This document shows positions 7,996 through 17,305 of a stretch of DNA of 64,000 nucleotides, piece by piece. The position numbers were made by a program, and so were the translations under genes. Every line of letters begins with the position of its first letter. The stretch's first letter is position 1. Under the pieces are notes generated by a model. The model had not been told where the DNA came from. It was given only the letters and a program-made list of their open reading frames with translations, and made no database searches. The DNA is from CBDBEU01 sp965204565 (GTDB taxonomy: Bacteria; Pseudomonadota; Alphaproteobacteria; Rhizobiales; TMED25). The stretch spans positions 1,240,001 through 1,304,000 of the forward strand of contig CBDBEU010000005.1 in the NCBI GenBank assembly GCA_965204565.1, written 5' to 3'.

Positions 7996-10171
7996 TAGGC
8001 TGCCCCGCATCCCCGGCAGTCGTGCCAAGCCGACAAGCGAGCCGGAAAGCCATGTTCTTGGCCCTGTCGAGATCCGGCTGATCGCCGAAGGTAAGCTCGA
8101 GAGGCTTGCCGATTTCGCGGCATCTTCTCGCCTCCACACACCCGACCCGAAGGGAGACACGCTGCTCCATCTTGCCGCGCGCATGGGGAATCTTGCCGTT
8201 TGCGATCTCTTCATTCGGTCGGGTGCCGACCCGCAGCCAGTGAACCACGACCGACAGACGCCCGCCGATGTGGCATTTGCCGAAGGTCACAGTCTCGCCG
8301 CGCAGCTGCTGTCTTCCCTTGTTGCGCGGTCGCCGAAGCCGGAGACGGTCGATGAGCACGAAAGATCTAGCGGAGATCGAGATATCCTATCGGCCGGAAC
8401 CTATGAAGTTCCAGAGCATCGTTTCACTGTGGTCGAGGACACGGTGAAGGACGATGGAACTGACGACCTCGATGACTTCCTGAGTTTCGAGGCCGAGGCA
8501 GAACCAGAGGAATTCTTCAACCAGAACACGGGGGAAACGGCTTCAGGGACATTCGTCGCGCTCGTCAGTTCGGCAGCTACAGTTTCGGATGACGAGGACG
8601 GCGATTGGAAGCTCGACCTTTCACCTGCACAGATTGCCGGAGAGGGCTTCGGCTCCAGCGCCGCAGTAGCCGGCGATCACGGTGCAGAGAATGACTTCCT
8701 AAAGGTTCGCAACCGCGGCCGGCCATCAGTCAAACGAGCTGCCCTCCAGAACGGCACGCGGCTGTCGATCGATCCGGAGATCTGCATCACTTGGGCAGAG
8801 GAAATTCTGGAGAAGGGATGGTGCTCTTTCGATGATGTCGACCGCTTGGTCGCCGATTGCGAAGGAAATGGTGATCTCGAGGAACTACGGATCAATCTCC
8901 AGCGCGACCTGGAGGTTGCGGGCTTCGACCTCGATCAGGCAAACGGGCATGATGCTGAGCCGAGCGTCTGGGACGCCCGATCAGACGTATCGTCCGATGA
9001 CCTGGCTGACGCGATCGAGGCAGCCCTCACGCGTGCGACGCGGCTGCCCGGGACACAGCGCTTCGTCATGGACAAGTCAGACGAGCTGAAGCTGCTGGAG
9101 CCCATGATGCGGGCAAAGCAGGAACTCCAGCTGGGAATTCTTGCCTCCCAAGCTGCCGTCGAAACAATCTTCGATGTCGTCGACAGCATCCGCGACGGTA
9201 CGCGAGACCCCGGCTCTGTTTCACTGAGAACCATCATTCCCTCGCGCCGGGGCCATGCAGAAACGTCCGAAGTCATGGCCGCTGCGGAAGCCCTGAAGTC
9301 TTGGCACGCCAACGGTCGGGTGATGGACGGGAAACGGCGAAGAGAAGCGCTCGCGGCACTCGAATCACTCGATCTCTCTCTGGCGTTCTACAAGGAGTTG
9401 GTCCGCAGATTGGAACAGGTCCCAGCGTGCCAAGTCCAAGCCAGCCAGTTGGATGCGGAGATTCTGGTCTTCGAATCCGCCACCGAACACCTTATCCGCG
9501 AGCATCTGCCTTACGTGCGGCGCTTTGCTTCGCGGAACGTGGAGGAAGGCGATGAGCCAGAGGACGTCTTCCAGGTGGCGTTCATGGGTCTGCAGCGGTC
9601 CACACGGCGCTTTGATCCCGAGCGTGGTTATCGCTTCCTCATCTATGCCACCTACTGGATGCGGCAGGCCGTCACGCGATGGCGTGCTGACGAAGGTGCA
9701 GCAATCCGTATCCCGGTGCATCGGTACGAGAAAATCGCCAAGCTTGATCGTGCCTTGGACAGGCTCGACGTCCGGGTTGGCGGGGCTGTCTCCGACCATG
9801 AACTCGCCAATGAACTGGAATGTACATTGGATGAGGTGAGACAGTTCCGCGGGATTCCCCGTGAGGCCGAATATCCCGCCAGCATTGACGACTGGGACAA
9901 TCTGCTGCCCGAGCCGGAGGAAGCGAAAGCTTTCGATCAGGCGGAGATCGAAAGGATTGTGACGGACGCCTTGGCAGAACTGCAGGAGCGTCAGGCTGAT
10001 GTGATCCGGATGCGCTTCGGGATTGGGCGCGACGCAGACATGACCCTCGAGGAGGTCGGTCAGCTCTATGGAGTGACGCGCGAGCGCATTCGCCAGATCG
10101 AGGCGAAGGGCCTTGATCGTCTTTCCCATCCGGGTCGCAAGCGTCGCCTCCAGGCATTGCTGGGGATGTGA
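7982..10171 (+). CDS. Ankyrin-repeat / sigma-70 fusion protein
   Basis: 729 residues from the ATG at 7982, which has a clear AGGGAGG ribosome site 7 nt upstream. Residues ~29-112 form about two ankyrin repeats (GDTLLHLAARMGN, RQTPADVAFAEGHSLAAQLL). Residues ~113-495 are an acidic linker and an unrecognised helical region. Residues ~498-580 are sigma region 2 (RGYRFLIYATYWMRQAVTR, then AIRIPVH), ~581-650 region 3, and ~654-729 a full RpoD-type region 4 with the helix-turn-helix MTLEEVGQLYGVTRERIRQ and a RpoD-like end. It therefore keeps the parts needed to bind core polymerase and -10/-35 DNA, without region 1.1. Neighbours are a WYL regulator (broken) and a MORC-like ATPase (truncated), 4 nt downstream. 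Role inferred: a dedicated promoter-recognition or sensor subunit of a defence-type operon. No experimental homologue is known to me. Confidence 0.85.
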   Translation: MKIIDRLPRIPGSRAKPTSEPESHVLGPVEIRLIAEGKLERLADFAASSRLHTPDPKGDTLLHLAARMGNLAVCDLFIRSGADPQPVNHDRQTPADVAFAEGHSLAAQLLSSLVARSPKPETVDEHERSSGDRDILSAGTYEVPEHRFTVVEDTVKDDGTDDLDDFLSFEAEAEPEEFFNQNTGETASGTFVALVSSAATVSDDEDGDWKLDLSPAQIAGEGFGSSAAVAGDHGAENDFLKVRNRGRPSVKRAALQNGTRLSIDPEICITWAEEILEKGWCSFDDVDRLVADCEGNGDLEELRINLQRDLEVAGFDLDQANGHDAEPSVWDARSDVSSDDLADAIEAALTRATRLPGTQRFVMDKSDELKLLEPMMRAKQELQLGILASQAAVETIFDVVDSIRDGTRDPGSVSLRTIIPSRRGHAETSEVMAAAEALKSWHANGRVMDGKRRREALAALESLDLSLAFYKELVRRLEQVPACQVQASQLDAEILVFESATEHLIREHLPYVRRFASRNVEEGDEPEDVFQVAFMGLQRSTRRFDPERGYRFLIYATYWMRQAVTRWRADEGAAIRIPVHRYEKIAKLDRALDRLDVRVGGAVSDHELANELECTLDEVRQFRGIPREAEYPASIDDWDNLLPEPEEAKAFDQAEIERIVTDALAELQERQADVIRMRFGIGRDADMTLEEVGQLYGVTRERIRQIEAKGLDRLSHPGRKRRLQALLGM

Positions 10172-10175
10172 TTGC

Positions 10176-10478
10176 ATGGGTGTAAGAAATGCTCCTCCTC
10201 ATGCCGGTTCGATGCTCGAGTCCCTTCGGGGGCTCGGCTACGTGCCTCCTACCGCACTTGCCGATCTGGTCGACAATTCCATCGCGGCGAATGCGAGCGC
10301 GGTCGCCGTTCATCTCGAATGGGCCGGTCCGGAGAGCTGGGTGAGGATCGTTGATGACGGCGACGGCATGGACGATGCCGCTCAAGTCTTGGTGAAGGTT
10401 CGATGTGTGCTCCTTCTGGCGAACGCCACTGACATCGAAGTGCTTGGCTGCACCAGGTCCGGAGAATATCGGCCTTGA
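10176..10478 (+). pseudogene. MORC/GHKL-type ATPase, truncated after the G1 box
   Basis: Starts 4 nt after the ankyrin-sigma stop, so it belongs to the same operon. Residues ~1-72 match the Bergerat-fold N-terminus of MORC-like ATPases: MLESLRGLGYVPPTALADLV, the N box DLVDNSIAANA, and the G1 box VRIVDDGDGM. After about residue 72 the frame runs into ~28 unrelated residues and stops; the lid, G2 box and transducer domain are gone. The cut lies ~200 bp before a tRNA-Ser gene. Prokaryotic MORC ATPases are known from gene-neighbourhood work to travel with nucleases and methylases in restriction-like islands. Here it is a remnant. Confidence 0.75.
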
Positions 10479-10596
10479 GAGACCGCTTCCGGCCTTCTTG
10501 GTGCTGAGACCGGTGCTCAGCCCTTCCGCATAACCCTCGAAAACAAAGGAAAAATCCGGCGCGGCCGGGTCTGGAGAAACTTTCCTCAGGGGCAGG

Positions 10597-10686
10597 TGGC
10601 GGATGGGGTGGGATTCGAACCCACGAGACGGTCTCCCGCCTGCTGGTTTTCAAGACCAGTGCCTTCAACCACTCGGCCACCCATCC
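10597..10686 (-). tRNA. tRNA-Ser (anticodon UGA)
   Basis: Class II tRNA on the minus strand, 90 nt including the encoded CCA. Acceptor arms GGATGGG/CCCATCC pair. The anticodon stem CTGGT/ACCAG encloses CTTGAAA (anticodon TGA). A long variable arm (GCGGGAGACCGT) is present, and the T arm is GTGGG-TTCGAAT-CCCAC. The 3' end points towards the accessory region on the left, the usual orientation for island integration. Confidence 0.97.
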
Positions 10687-10872
10687 AACGCCAAGCCGGG
10701 GAACGCCTTGCACATTTGAGAACAATGCGCTCACGCTGCCGGTGCGGTCCACGCCAACCTTTGCGGCAATGAACCGAATTGACCAACGTTTTTGCCGCGA
10801 TGGCGCAATATTTCAAGCTTTACATGACCGGGTGGTGTGTGTTTCCCGGCGCTGCCCCTCGCGAGGCTGATG

Positions 10873-11970
10873 TCAGCCATCCTCTTGAACGAACAGGGCG
10901 GTCAGTGCGATCACGATTGCCAGTGCAATGAACCACCAGGCGGCAACCGCGGCCGGCAGGGCGCCGGATTCGCCCAGGGATCGCGACACATGATTGGCGG
11001 TGAACAAACTCAATCCAATCAGCGGCGCGGCTGCCAATATGCGCACCACCTGTCCGAAACGTGGAGGGCGCAGGCAAAATACCGCGGCAAGCAGTGCGAT
11101 GGCGAGGAACAGCGCGGGCCTTGCCAACAACATATGATAATGCACCCGGTATTGGTGTGCCGACAGGCCGGCGCGCTCGGCGATCTGGATAAACTGGGGC
11201 AGGTCCCAGAACGATATTGACGACGTCGAGCCGAGGCTTTCAGACACCTGGGTGCGTGAAAGGCTGGTTCCGACCCAGTGCTCGGGAACATAGGAAGGCT
11301 CGCCGCTGCGGCCGGTGATCCAGGCTTCCTCAAGCCTCCAGCGGCCGGCTTCGTAGAACGCCCTGTCGGCCTTGATATGCTCCAGGAATTTGTCGCCACG
11401 GTCGAATTGATAAACCACCACATTGTGCAATTCTGTTCCGCGATGAAGCCCGCGCGCGGCATTGATCACTGCAGCGCCGGTGGAATTGGATTGGCGAAGC
11501 CAAACACTGCCGCCGACATTGCTGATGCGGCCCTGCTCGCCGCCAAGCAGATACTGGGCTTCCATGGTTCGATAGGTCGAGGTCGCGGCGGCAGCGAGAG
11601 GATTGTAAACGGTGACGGTGAACATGCCGAACAGGAAGGCAGCCGCACAGGCTGGTGCGGTGAACTGCCATGCCGATATGCCCGCAGCGCGCATCACCGC
11701 CAGCTCGTGACGCCGCGAAAGCCCGTAATACGCGCTCATGCAGGCAATCAGCACAGAAAAGGAAAGCAGCACTTCTGAGGTGCCGGCGAGCTTGTATAGC
11801 GCCATCAGCGCCACGGTGCCTAAATCAAGATCGGGCCGATAGGAGGCACGGCGCAGCAGTTCGCTGATATCGCCGAGGTAAACGACGGTCAGAAAACCGA
11901 AAAACACGGCCAGGATCATGACCAGGAATACCCGTGCGATATAAAGTGAAAGTGTCAGTGACAGCATCAT
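10873..11970 (-). CDS. lptG: LPS export permease LptG
   Basis: 365 residues from the ATG at 11970. Six transmembrane segments (three near the N-terminus, three after ~residue 270) flank a periplasmic beta-jellyroll region, the YjgP/YjgQ family layout. With LptF and LptB it powers extraction of lipopolysaccharide from the inner membrane to LptC. The SRRHELAVMRAAG segment is the typical cytoplasmic coupling helix. Its ATG overlaps the lptF stop (ATGA), so lptF and lptG are coupled. An upstream in-frame extension to 12240 lies antisense-free inside lptF and is not the real start. Confidence 0.93.
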   Translation of the reverse strand: MMLSLTLSLYIARVFLVMILAVFFGFLTVVYLGDISELLRRASYRPDLDLGTVALMALYKLAGTSEVLLSFSVLIACMSAYYGLSRRHELAVMRAAGISAWQFTAPACAAAFLFGMFTVTVYNPLAAAATSTYRTMEAQYLLGGEQGRISNVGGSVWLRQSNSTGAAVINAARGLHRGTELHNVVVYQFDRGDKFLEHIKADRAFYEAGRWRLEEAWITGRSGEPSYVPEHWVGTSLSRTQVSESLGSTSSISFWDLPQFIQIAERAGLSAHQYRVHYHMLLARPALFLAIALLAAVFCLRPPRFGQVVRILAAAPLIGLSLFTANHVSRSLGESGALPAAVAAWWFIALAIVIALTALFVQEDG

Positions 11971-13121
11971 GCCGAACCTGCCATTGCACCGGAACCGGCA
12001 GCATCCATGGGAGGCGGTGCCGAACGCGAAGCGATGAACGCCCGCCTGTGGTGGAGGTTCATGAATGCGAGTGTTCCGACCATGCAGATCAGCGGAACAG
12101 CATAGATAAACGGCGACAATCCTACGATCCTGCCCGAACTGGTTACCAGGACAAATCCCAATACACGTACAACTCCGCCCAGCATGGTTGCGATTACAAT
12201 GGCCCAGATACGGTTTTTTCGCGCGGTGCGGGGCTCGCACAACGCTGCAAAGGCGATCAACATCGCAACCAGCGTATAGAGCGGATTTGACAACCGGCGG
12301 TTCAACTCTGCGCTGAGCCGCAAGGGATTTTGGGCAGCAAAGAGATTGTCGGGATCCATCAGAGCGCTAATGGTCATCTCCTCGGGACGCGGACCGGACG
12401 AGACTCGCTGCGAAAAGAAACTCGACAGGTTCAGCGAGTATTCGTTGAAATGCACGAGATCCACCGCGGAGCGATCCTTGTGAGCTCGAAGTGCCGATCC
12501 ATCTGTCAAAAACATGAATGTTTGCCCGTCCCGTTCCACGAGCCTTGCGGTACGCGCCAAGTAGGTCGTCGGTGCATCTGGGGTGCGGCGATCCTCGAAA
12601 ATCACTCCCAATAGTTCTCCGCTATCGGATTTGCTCCTGACATGGGCCATCAATCCGTGAGCGGGCGCGACGAATTGGCCTTCAGTGATCACATTTGACA
12701 TTAAGTCGGAACGGACTTCGGCCTGCTTCAGGCGCATCTTATTCAGTGCAACCGGCTGGAGCACCACTGTGGCAATAAGCGCGACTGCGATTGCCGCAAT
12801 GCTGGCAACCATGAACGGGCGCAGCAACCGCCAGCGTGAAATACCAGCGGCACTGATGACTGCCAGCTCACTATCGGCGTTCATCCGGTTGAGAACGAAT
12901 ACTGTGGCGATGAACAAGGCGGTCGGCATGATGATGGCGATAATCAACGGCATCAGCAGCAGGGTGATACCGAGAAATTCAACCACAGAGCGCCCGTTCA
13001 CTACCACTATGTCGAGCAATCTGATGATCTGGGTGAACCACGCAACCATCACCAGCCCCAACAGCACAACCAGCATGGTGATGAGGAGGCGGAGCAGAAT
13101 GTGACGGTTCAAAGTTCGCAC
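11967..13121 (-). CDS. lptF: LPS export permease LptF
   Basis: 384 residues of the same YjgP/YjgQ family. N-terminal membrane helices are followed by the coupling segment NADSELAVISAAGISRWRLL, a periplasmic domain, and three C-terminal helices. Partner of LptG in the LptB2FG transporter. First gene of the minus-strand lptFG pair; the pair shares an upstream region with hldE, which is transcribed the other way. Confidence 0.93.
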   Translation of the reverse strand: MRTLNRHILLRLLITMLVVLLGLVMVAWFTQIIRLLDIVVVNGRSVVEFLGITLLLMPLIIAIIMPTALFIATVFVLNRMNADSELAVISAAGISRWRLLRPFMVASIAAIAVALIATVVLQPVALNKMRLKQAEVRSDLMSNVITEGQFVAPAHGLMAHVRSKSDSGELLGVIFEDRRTPDAPTTYLARTARLVERDGQTFMFLTDGSALRAHKDRSAVDLVHFNEYSLNLSSFFSQRVSSGPRPEEMTISALMDPDNLFAAQNPLRLSAELNRRLSNPLYTLVAMLIAFAALCEPRTARKNRIWAIVIATMLGGVVRVLGFVLVTSSGRIVGLSPFIYAVPLICMVGTLAFMNLHHRRAFIASRSAPPPMDAAGSGAMAGSA

Positions 13122-13532
13122 CGCTTACCTTCACTCTGGATTGTGCGCTCTGGATTGTGATCGTGTGGGTTCATGCTACATGGGCCTTTCAAAGGCGAAA
13201 ACTCGGCCATCTGCCGGCAAGCGCGCATTGCATGCACCCTCAAACTCCCCGGTTCCGACATGCAGGGTGAGTGGCCCTGCTTGCCTTCGCGCAGTGGGCA
13301 TGGCCGCCATTGGGTGAAAAAGATCGCCCAATGAGGACATCTCGATCATGAGCGCCGTCAATAGACCCCTCCGCTCGGGATCGGGGCGACTGGCGACGCC
13401 GATTGAGGGGTGGTGTATACTCGATCGATGTGGAATGGCCACCGGTCGTTTCGCTTTGCACCGTCATCTTGCCATTGCATGCGTCAATCACGCCTTGTAT
13501 TGGGCAAGGAACGCGCAAGCCCAAAGACTGAC
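13122..13532. other. Divergent intergenic region between lptF and hldE
   Basis: About 410 bp with no recognised gene. It should hold the promoters of both lptFG and hldE. A 12-bp repeat (CTCTGGATTGTG twice, near 13135-13160) sits just upstream of lptF and could be an operator-like element. Two short minus-strand frames here show no family features. Confidence 0.5.
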
Positions 13533-14972
13533 ATGATCTATTCGATGAACACCGACATTCCCGATTTTTCGACCGCCAGGGTACTGGTGGTCGGTGATGC
13601 CATGCTTGACCGCTATTGGAGCGGTCCGGCAGAGCGGATTTCGCCGGAAGCGCCGGTACCGATTGTCCGTGTCGAGGGGGTGGACGAGCGCTGCGGGGGG
13701 GCTGCCAATGTGGCTGTCAATCTCGCACGACTTGGTGCTCAGGTATGCCTGATCTGCGCGGCGGGTGATGACGAGCCGGGCAGGGCGCTGGCGTCGCTGC
13801 TTGAAGGGGCGAGGGTACGCACTCGCCTTTTTGGCGATGACAGGGCCGGCACTACCGTCAAGCTGCGATTGGTAAGCCGGCAACATCAACTCATGCGGCT
13901 CGATTTTGAAAAGCCGGTTGGCCCGCATCAGGTTGGCGAGATCGGCAAGGCATATGATGAGGAAATCGAAAATCATGACGTTGCGGTATTTTCAGACTAC
14001 GGCAAAGGGGTGCTGGCGGATGTCACGTCCCTGATTGAACGGGCCGGCAGACTCGGCCGTCCGGCGCTGGTCGACCCCTGGGGCGATGATTTTGCACCCT
14101 ATCGCGGGGCCACGGCGGTCACCCCCAATACCCGCGAGTTCGAGATTGTCGCAGGTAAAGCGACAGATGATGACGATTTAGAGACGCGAGTGCGGGCAAT
14201 GACGGCGCAATTGTCGTTGGGCGCGGTTCTGGTGACCCGGGGCGAGCACGGCATGAGCTTGTTTGAGCAAGACCGCGATACGGTTCACATTCCAAGCGAG
14301 GCGCGCGAGGTGTTTGACGTCACCGGCGCTGGCGACACCGTGGTTGCCGCGCTTGCCGCGGGGCTCGGCTGCGGCTGGTCGATGGAGCGGTCCGCGCGGC
14401 TTGCAAACCGGGCGGCCGGAATTGTGGTGACGCGGCTGGGCACAGCATCGGTGGCGGCAGGCGAGTTGGGCGAACAGCGGATTTTCGACACCGGCCAGCT
14501 GGTGCATGCGGTACGCGGCGCGCAGTCGGCCGGGCAAAAGGTGGTGATGACCAATGGCTGTTTCGACATCGTTCATGCCGGTCATGTCTCGTATCTGACT
14601 GAAGCTGCCAATCTCGGCGACCGGCTGGTGGTGGCGGTCAATTCCGATGCATCGGTGGCGCGGCTGAAAGGAGCAAACCGACCCATCAATCCGCTGGAAC
14701 ACCGGTTGGCAGTTCTGGCAGCGCTGCGCTGCGTCGACTGGGTGGTGGCTTTTGACGGTAGCCAGGGCGAAAACGGCTTTGAGGATACGCCAGCCGATCT
14801 CATCAAGTCGGTACTGCCGGACATTCTGGTCAAGGGCGCAGACTGGCGTGAAGAAGACATTGTCGGTGCGGATACGATGCGCGCAAATGGCGGATCAGTG
14901 CGCACCATCAAGCTGGTAGACGGCGTTTCAACCAGTGCGATCGTCGACCAGATCAGGGCACCGGCCAAATGA
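13533..14972 (+). CDS. hldE: Bifunctional heptose kinase / adenylyltransferase
   Basis: Makes ADP-heptose for the LPS inner core: phosphorylates D-glycero-beta-D-manno-heptose 7-phosphate at C1 and then adenylylates it. The ~330-residue ribokinase-type domain has GDAMLDRYW near the start, GGAANVAVNLARLGA, and the catalytic DVTGAGDTV. The nucleotidyltransferase domain (about 350-480) has TNGCFDIVHAGHVSYL and VAVNSDASVARLKG. The start is ATG 13533 or 13545. Its stop overlaps the hldD start (ATGA), forming the operon hldE-hldD-waaF. Confidence 0.95.
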   Translation: MIYSMNTDIPDFSTARVLVVGDAMLDRYWSGPAERISPEAPVPIVRVEGVDERCGGAANVAVNLARLGAQVCLICAAGDDEPGRALASLLEGARVRTRLFGDDRAGTTVKLRLVSRQHQLMRLDFEKPVGPHQVGEIGKAYDEEIENHDVAVFSDYGKGVLADVTSLIERAGRLGRPALVDPWGDDFAPYRGATAVTPNTREFEIVAGKATDDDDLETRVRAMTAQLSLGAVLVTRGEHGMSLFEQDRDTVHIPSEAREVFDVTGAGDTVVAALAAGLGCGWSMERSARLANRAAGIVVTRLGTASVAAGELGEQRIFDTGQLVHAVRGAQSAGQKVVMTNGCFDIVHAGHVSYLTEAANLGDRLVVAVNSDASVARLKGANRPINPLEHRLAVLAALRCVDWVVAFDGSQGENGFEDTPADLIKSVLPDILVKGADWREEDIVGADTMRANGGSVRTIKLVDGVSTSAIVDQIRAPAK

Positions 14973-15907
14973 TCGTGGTAACCGGCGGTGCCGGCATGAT
15001 CGGCAGCAATCTGATACGTGCGCTCAATCAGGATGGCCGCAGCGATATTTTGCTGGTCGATGATCTGTCCGATGCGCGCAAGCTCAGCAATATCGCCGAT
15101 CTCGACATTGCAGATTATGAAGACATGGATGAGTTCATCGCCGGGCTTGCGGGCGAGCAGTCGGTTGAGGCGGTATTTCATCTGGGCGCATGTTCACGCA
15201 CGACCGAGACTGACGGGCGCTATATGATGCGGGTCAACTATCTTTATTCGCGTGATCTTTTCGGTGTCTGTCGGGACCGTTCGATTCCCCTGATCTACGC
15301 CTCTTCGGCCAGTGTGTATGGCGGCGGCTCGGTTTTTCGCGAAGAGCGGGAATGCGAGCGCTCTTTGAACGTCTATGCCTACTCCAAGCTGTTGTTCGAC
15401 AATTATGTCCGCAGCAACGCCAATGAAAGCAGCGCACCGGTGTGCGGGCTACGCTATTTCAATATCTATGGACCACGCGAGGCGCACAAGGACGATATGG
15501 CCTCGGTGGTGTTTCATCTTCACAACCAAATCGAGCGTGGAGAAAATCCGCGCCTGTTTGGCGCCCATGATGGCTATGGCGCGGGAGAGCAATCACGTGA
15601 CTTCGTTCATGTCGAGGATGCTGTTGCGGTGACGTTGTGGTGCTGGCGGGCGGGCTCGCGCGGCATATTCAATTGCGGCACGGGGCAGGCGGGAACCTTT
15701 CGCACCCTTGCTGAGACGGTAATCAGGGCCCATGGGCGCGGCACCATCGAATTCATCGAGTTTCCCGATCATCTAAAGGGCAAATACCAGAGTTTTACCC
15801 AAGCCGATCTCACACGTCTGCGCCAGGCGGGCTTTAACGGCGCGTTTCGCGATATCGCTGCAGGCGCGCGCGACTATGTTGCGTGGCTGAAGAACACGCC
15901 GTCCTGA
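14969..15907 (+). CDS. hldD: ADP-L-glycero-D-manno-heptose 6-epimerase
   Basis: 312 residues, extended SDR fold. The nucleotide-binding glycine motif VVTGGAGMIGSN is at the N-terminus; the catalytic Tyr/Lys lie in YAYSK, and the family's LRYFNIYGPRE follows. Converts ADP-D-glycero- to ADP-L-glycero-manno-heptose in the cytoplasm, the step between HldE and the heptosyltransferases. Confidence 0.94.
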   Translation: MIVVTGGAGMIGSNLIRALNQDGRSDILLVDDLSDARKLSNIADLDIADYEDMDEFIAGLAGEQSVEAVFHLGACSRTTETDGRYMMRVNYLYSRDLFGVCRDRSIPLIYASSASVYGGGSVFREERECERSLNVYAYSKLLFDNYVRSNANESSAPVCGLRYFNIYGPREAHKDDMASVVFHLHNQIERGENPRLFGAHDGYGAGEQSRDFVHVEDAVAVTLWCWRAGSRGIFNCGTGQAGTFRTLAETVIRAHGRGTIEFIEFPDHLKGKYQSFTQADLTRLRQAGFNGAFRDIAAGARDYVAWLKNTPS

Positions 15908-16920
15908 TCGTCGCGCCGAACTGGGTCGGCGACATGGTGATGGCGCAATGCCTGCTCAAGGCATTGAAGCTGCGCGATCCTGCCATTCCGATTGATGTCA
16001 TCGCGCCGGCGACGACAGCACCGCTGGTGGCACGTATGGATGAGGCGCGCGCAGCCATCGAAGTCGGATTGCAGCATGGCCGCCTCAAACCTGCGATGAT
16101 CTGGCGGCAGACCCGCAAGCTGCGCGGAAGGTATCACCAGGCCTACATTCTGCCCGGTTCGCTTAAATCGTCGCTGATCCCGTGGCTTGCACGTATCCCC
16201 CAAAGAACGGGTTATCCGGGCGAACATCGCTATGGCCTTGTCAACGACATCAGGCCGAGAGCCGAGGAAGACAAGCGCAATACCGCGTATATGTTTCGCG
16301 CGCTCGCCGATGGCGGGCCGCTGGATGAGCCCCGGCTTACGGTCGATCAGTCCAACCAGCGCCGACTTTGTGAACAATGGTCACTGCAGGCGGGCGACTA
16401 TGTTGTACTGGCGCCGGGCGCTGAGTTTGGGCCCTCAAAGCGCTGGCCGGCTGAGAAATACGCTGCTCTTGCGGCCAGATTTATCAAGCAAGAAGAACCT
16501 GACGGGTCCAAACAGGTAATCATCGTTGGAGGACCCGGTGATCGCGAAATTGGTGCAGAAATAACAGCTCTCGCACCCGGTGCAATCGATCTTTGCGGCA
16601 GGACAAGCCTGCTCGATGCGGTCGACCTGATTGCCGGCGCGATGGTGGCGGTGACCAACGATTCAGGCCTTATGCACATAGCAGCTGCGGTCGGAGCCCC
16701 GATTGTTGCGATTTACGGTTCGACGCTGCCCGATCACACTCCGCCGCTGACATCGCGAGCGATCACGCTGACGCGCCGTCTCGAATGTACCCCGTGCTTC
16801 AAGCGCGCGTGTCCGCTCGGCCATATGGACTGTCTCAATTCGTTGGATGTGGACAGTGTTGAGAACGCAGTACGCGAGGTAATCAGGCGGGGATTTGCCG
16901 TGCCGTCGCCGGACAGTTGA
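15883..16920 (+). CDS. waaF: ADP-heptose:LPS heptosyltransferase II
   Basis: 345 residues, GT9 family. It uses a GTG start at 15883 that overlaps hldD by 25 bp; the next in-frame region APNWVGDMVMAQ is the conserved N-terminus of WaaF. The C-terminal domain has the ADP-heptose site VTNDSGLMHIAAAVGAPIVA and the CTPCFKRACPLGHMDC Cys cluster typical of WaaF. Adds the second heptose to the LPS inner core. Confidence 0.92.
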   Translation: MAEEHAVLIVAPNWVGDMVMAQCLLKALKLRDPAIPIDVIAPATTAPLVARMDEARAAIEVGLQHGRLKPAMIWRQTRKLRGRYHQAYILPGSLKSSLIPWLARIPQRTGYPGEHRYGLVNDIRPRAEEDKRNTAYMFRALADGGPLDEPRLTVDQSNQRRLCEQWSLQAGDYVVLAPGAEFGPSKRWPAEKYAALAARFIKQEEPDGSKQVIIVGGPGDREIGAEITALAPGAIDLCGRTSLLDAVDLIAGAMVAVTNDSGLMHIAAAVGAPIVAIYGSTLPDHTPPLTSRAITLTRRLECTPCFKRACPLGHMDCLNSLDVDSVENAVREVIRRGFAVPSPDS

Positions 16921-17009
16921 CATTCGGTGCGATAATGCGGAATGACACGCCATTGAAACATGAATGTATGGCGCGTGCGCGCACAAGCCTGCGCGCAATG
17001 GGTGGATAA

Positions 17010-17291
17010 ATGTCTGACGTCTTTGAAGAGGTTGCCCTGATTATTTCAACGACGAGTGAGGTGCCCAAGGAATATATTCTGCCCGAGTCCCATATCGTTG
17101 ACGACCTCGAGATCGACAGTCTTGACTTTCTCGATATCGTTTTTGCCATCGACAAGAAATTCGGCATCAAGATCCCGGTCGAGGAATGGACCGATGAGGT
17201 CAATAACTCCACTGTGCCCTCGGAGCGATATTTCGTGATGAAGAACCTGTGCACCGAGATCGAAGGTTTGCTCGCAGCCAAAGACTCCTGA
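17010..17291 (+). CDS. acpXL: Specialised acyl carrier protein AcpXL
   Basis: 93 residues. The phosphopantetheine Ser is residue 37 in IDSLDFLDIVFAIDKKFGIK, followed by the AcpXL-specific EEWTDEVN and YFVMKNLC segments that ordinary AcpP lacks. AcpXL carries the 28-carbon hydroxylated fatty acid that is put on lipid A. It opens the fabZXL-fabF2XL-fabF1XL-adhXL-lpxXL block, a signature of Rhizobiales. Confidence 0.95.
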   Translation: MSDVFEEVALIISTTSEVPKEYILPESHIVDDLEIDSLDFLDIVFAIDKKFGIKIPVEEWTDEVNNSTVPSERYFVMKNLCTEIEGLLAAKDS

Positions 17292-17305
17292 TCTGCGGCT
17301 ATCAC

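Noticed and set aside
10481..10596. Attachment-site repeat of the tRNA-Ser end inside the window
   Set aside because: No second copy of the tRNA 3' segment was found by eye between 1 and 10596.
13176..13524. Two short minus-strand frames between lptF and hldE
   Set aside because: No family resemblance and no good ribosome site; region is better explained as a divergent promoter.
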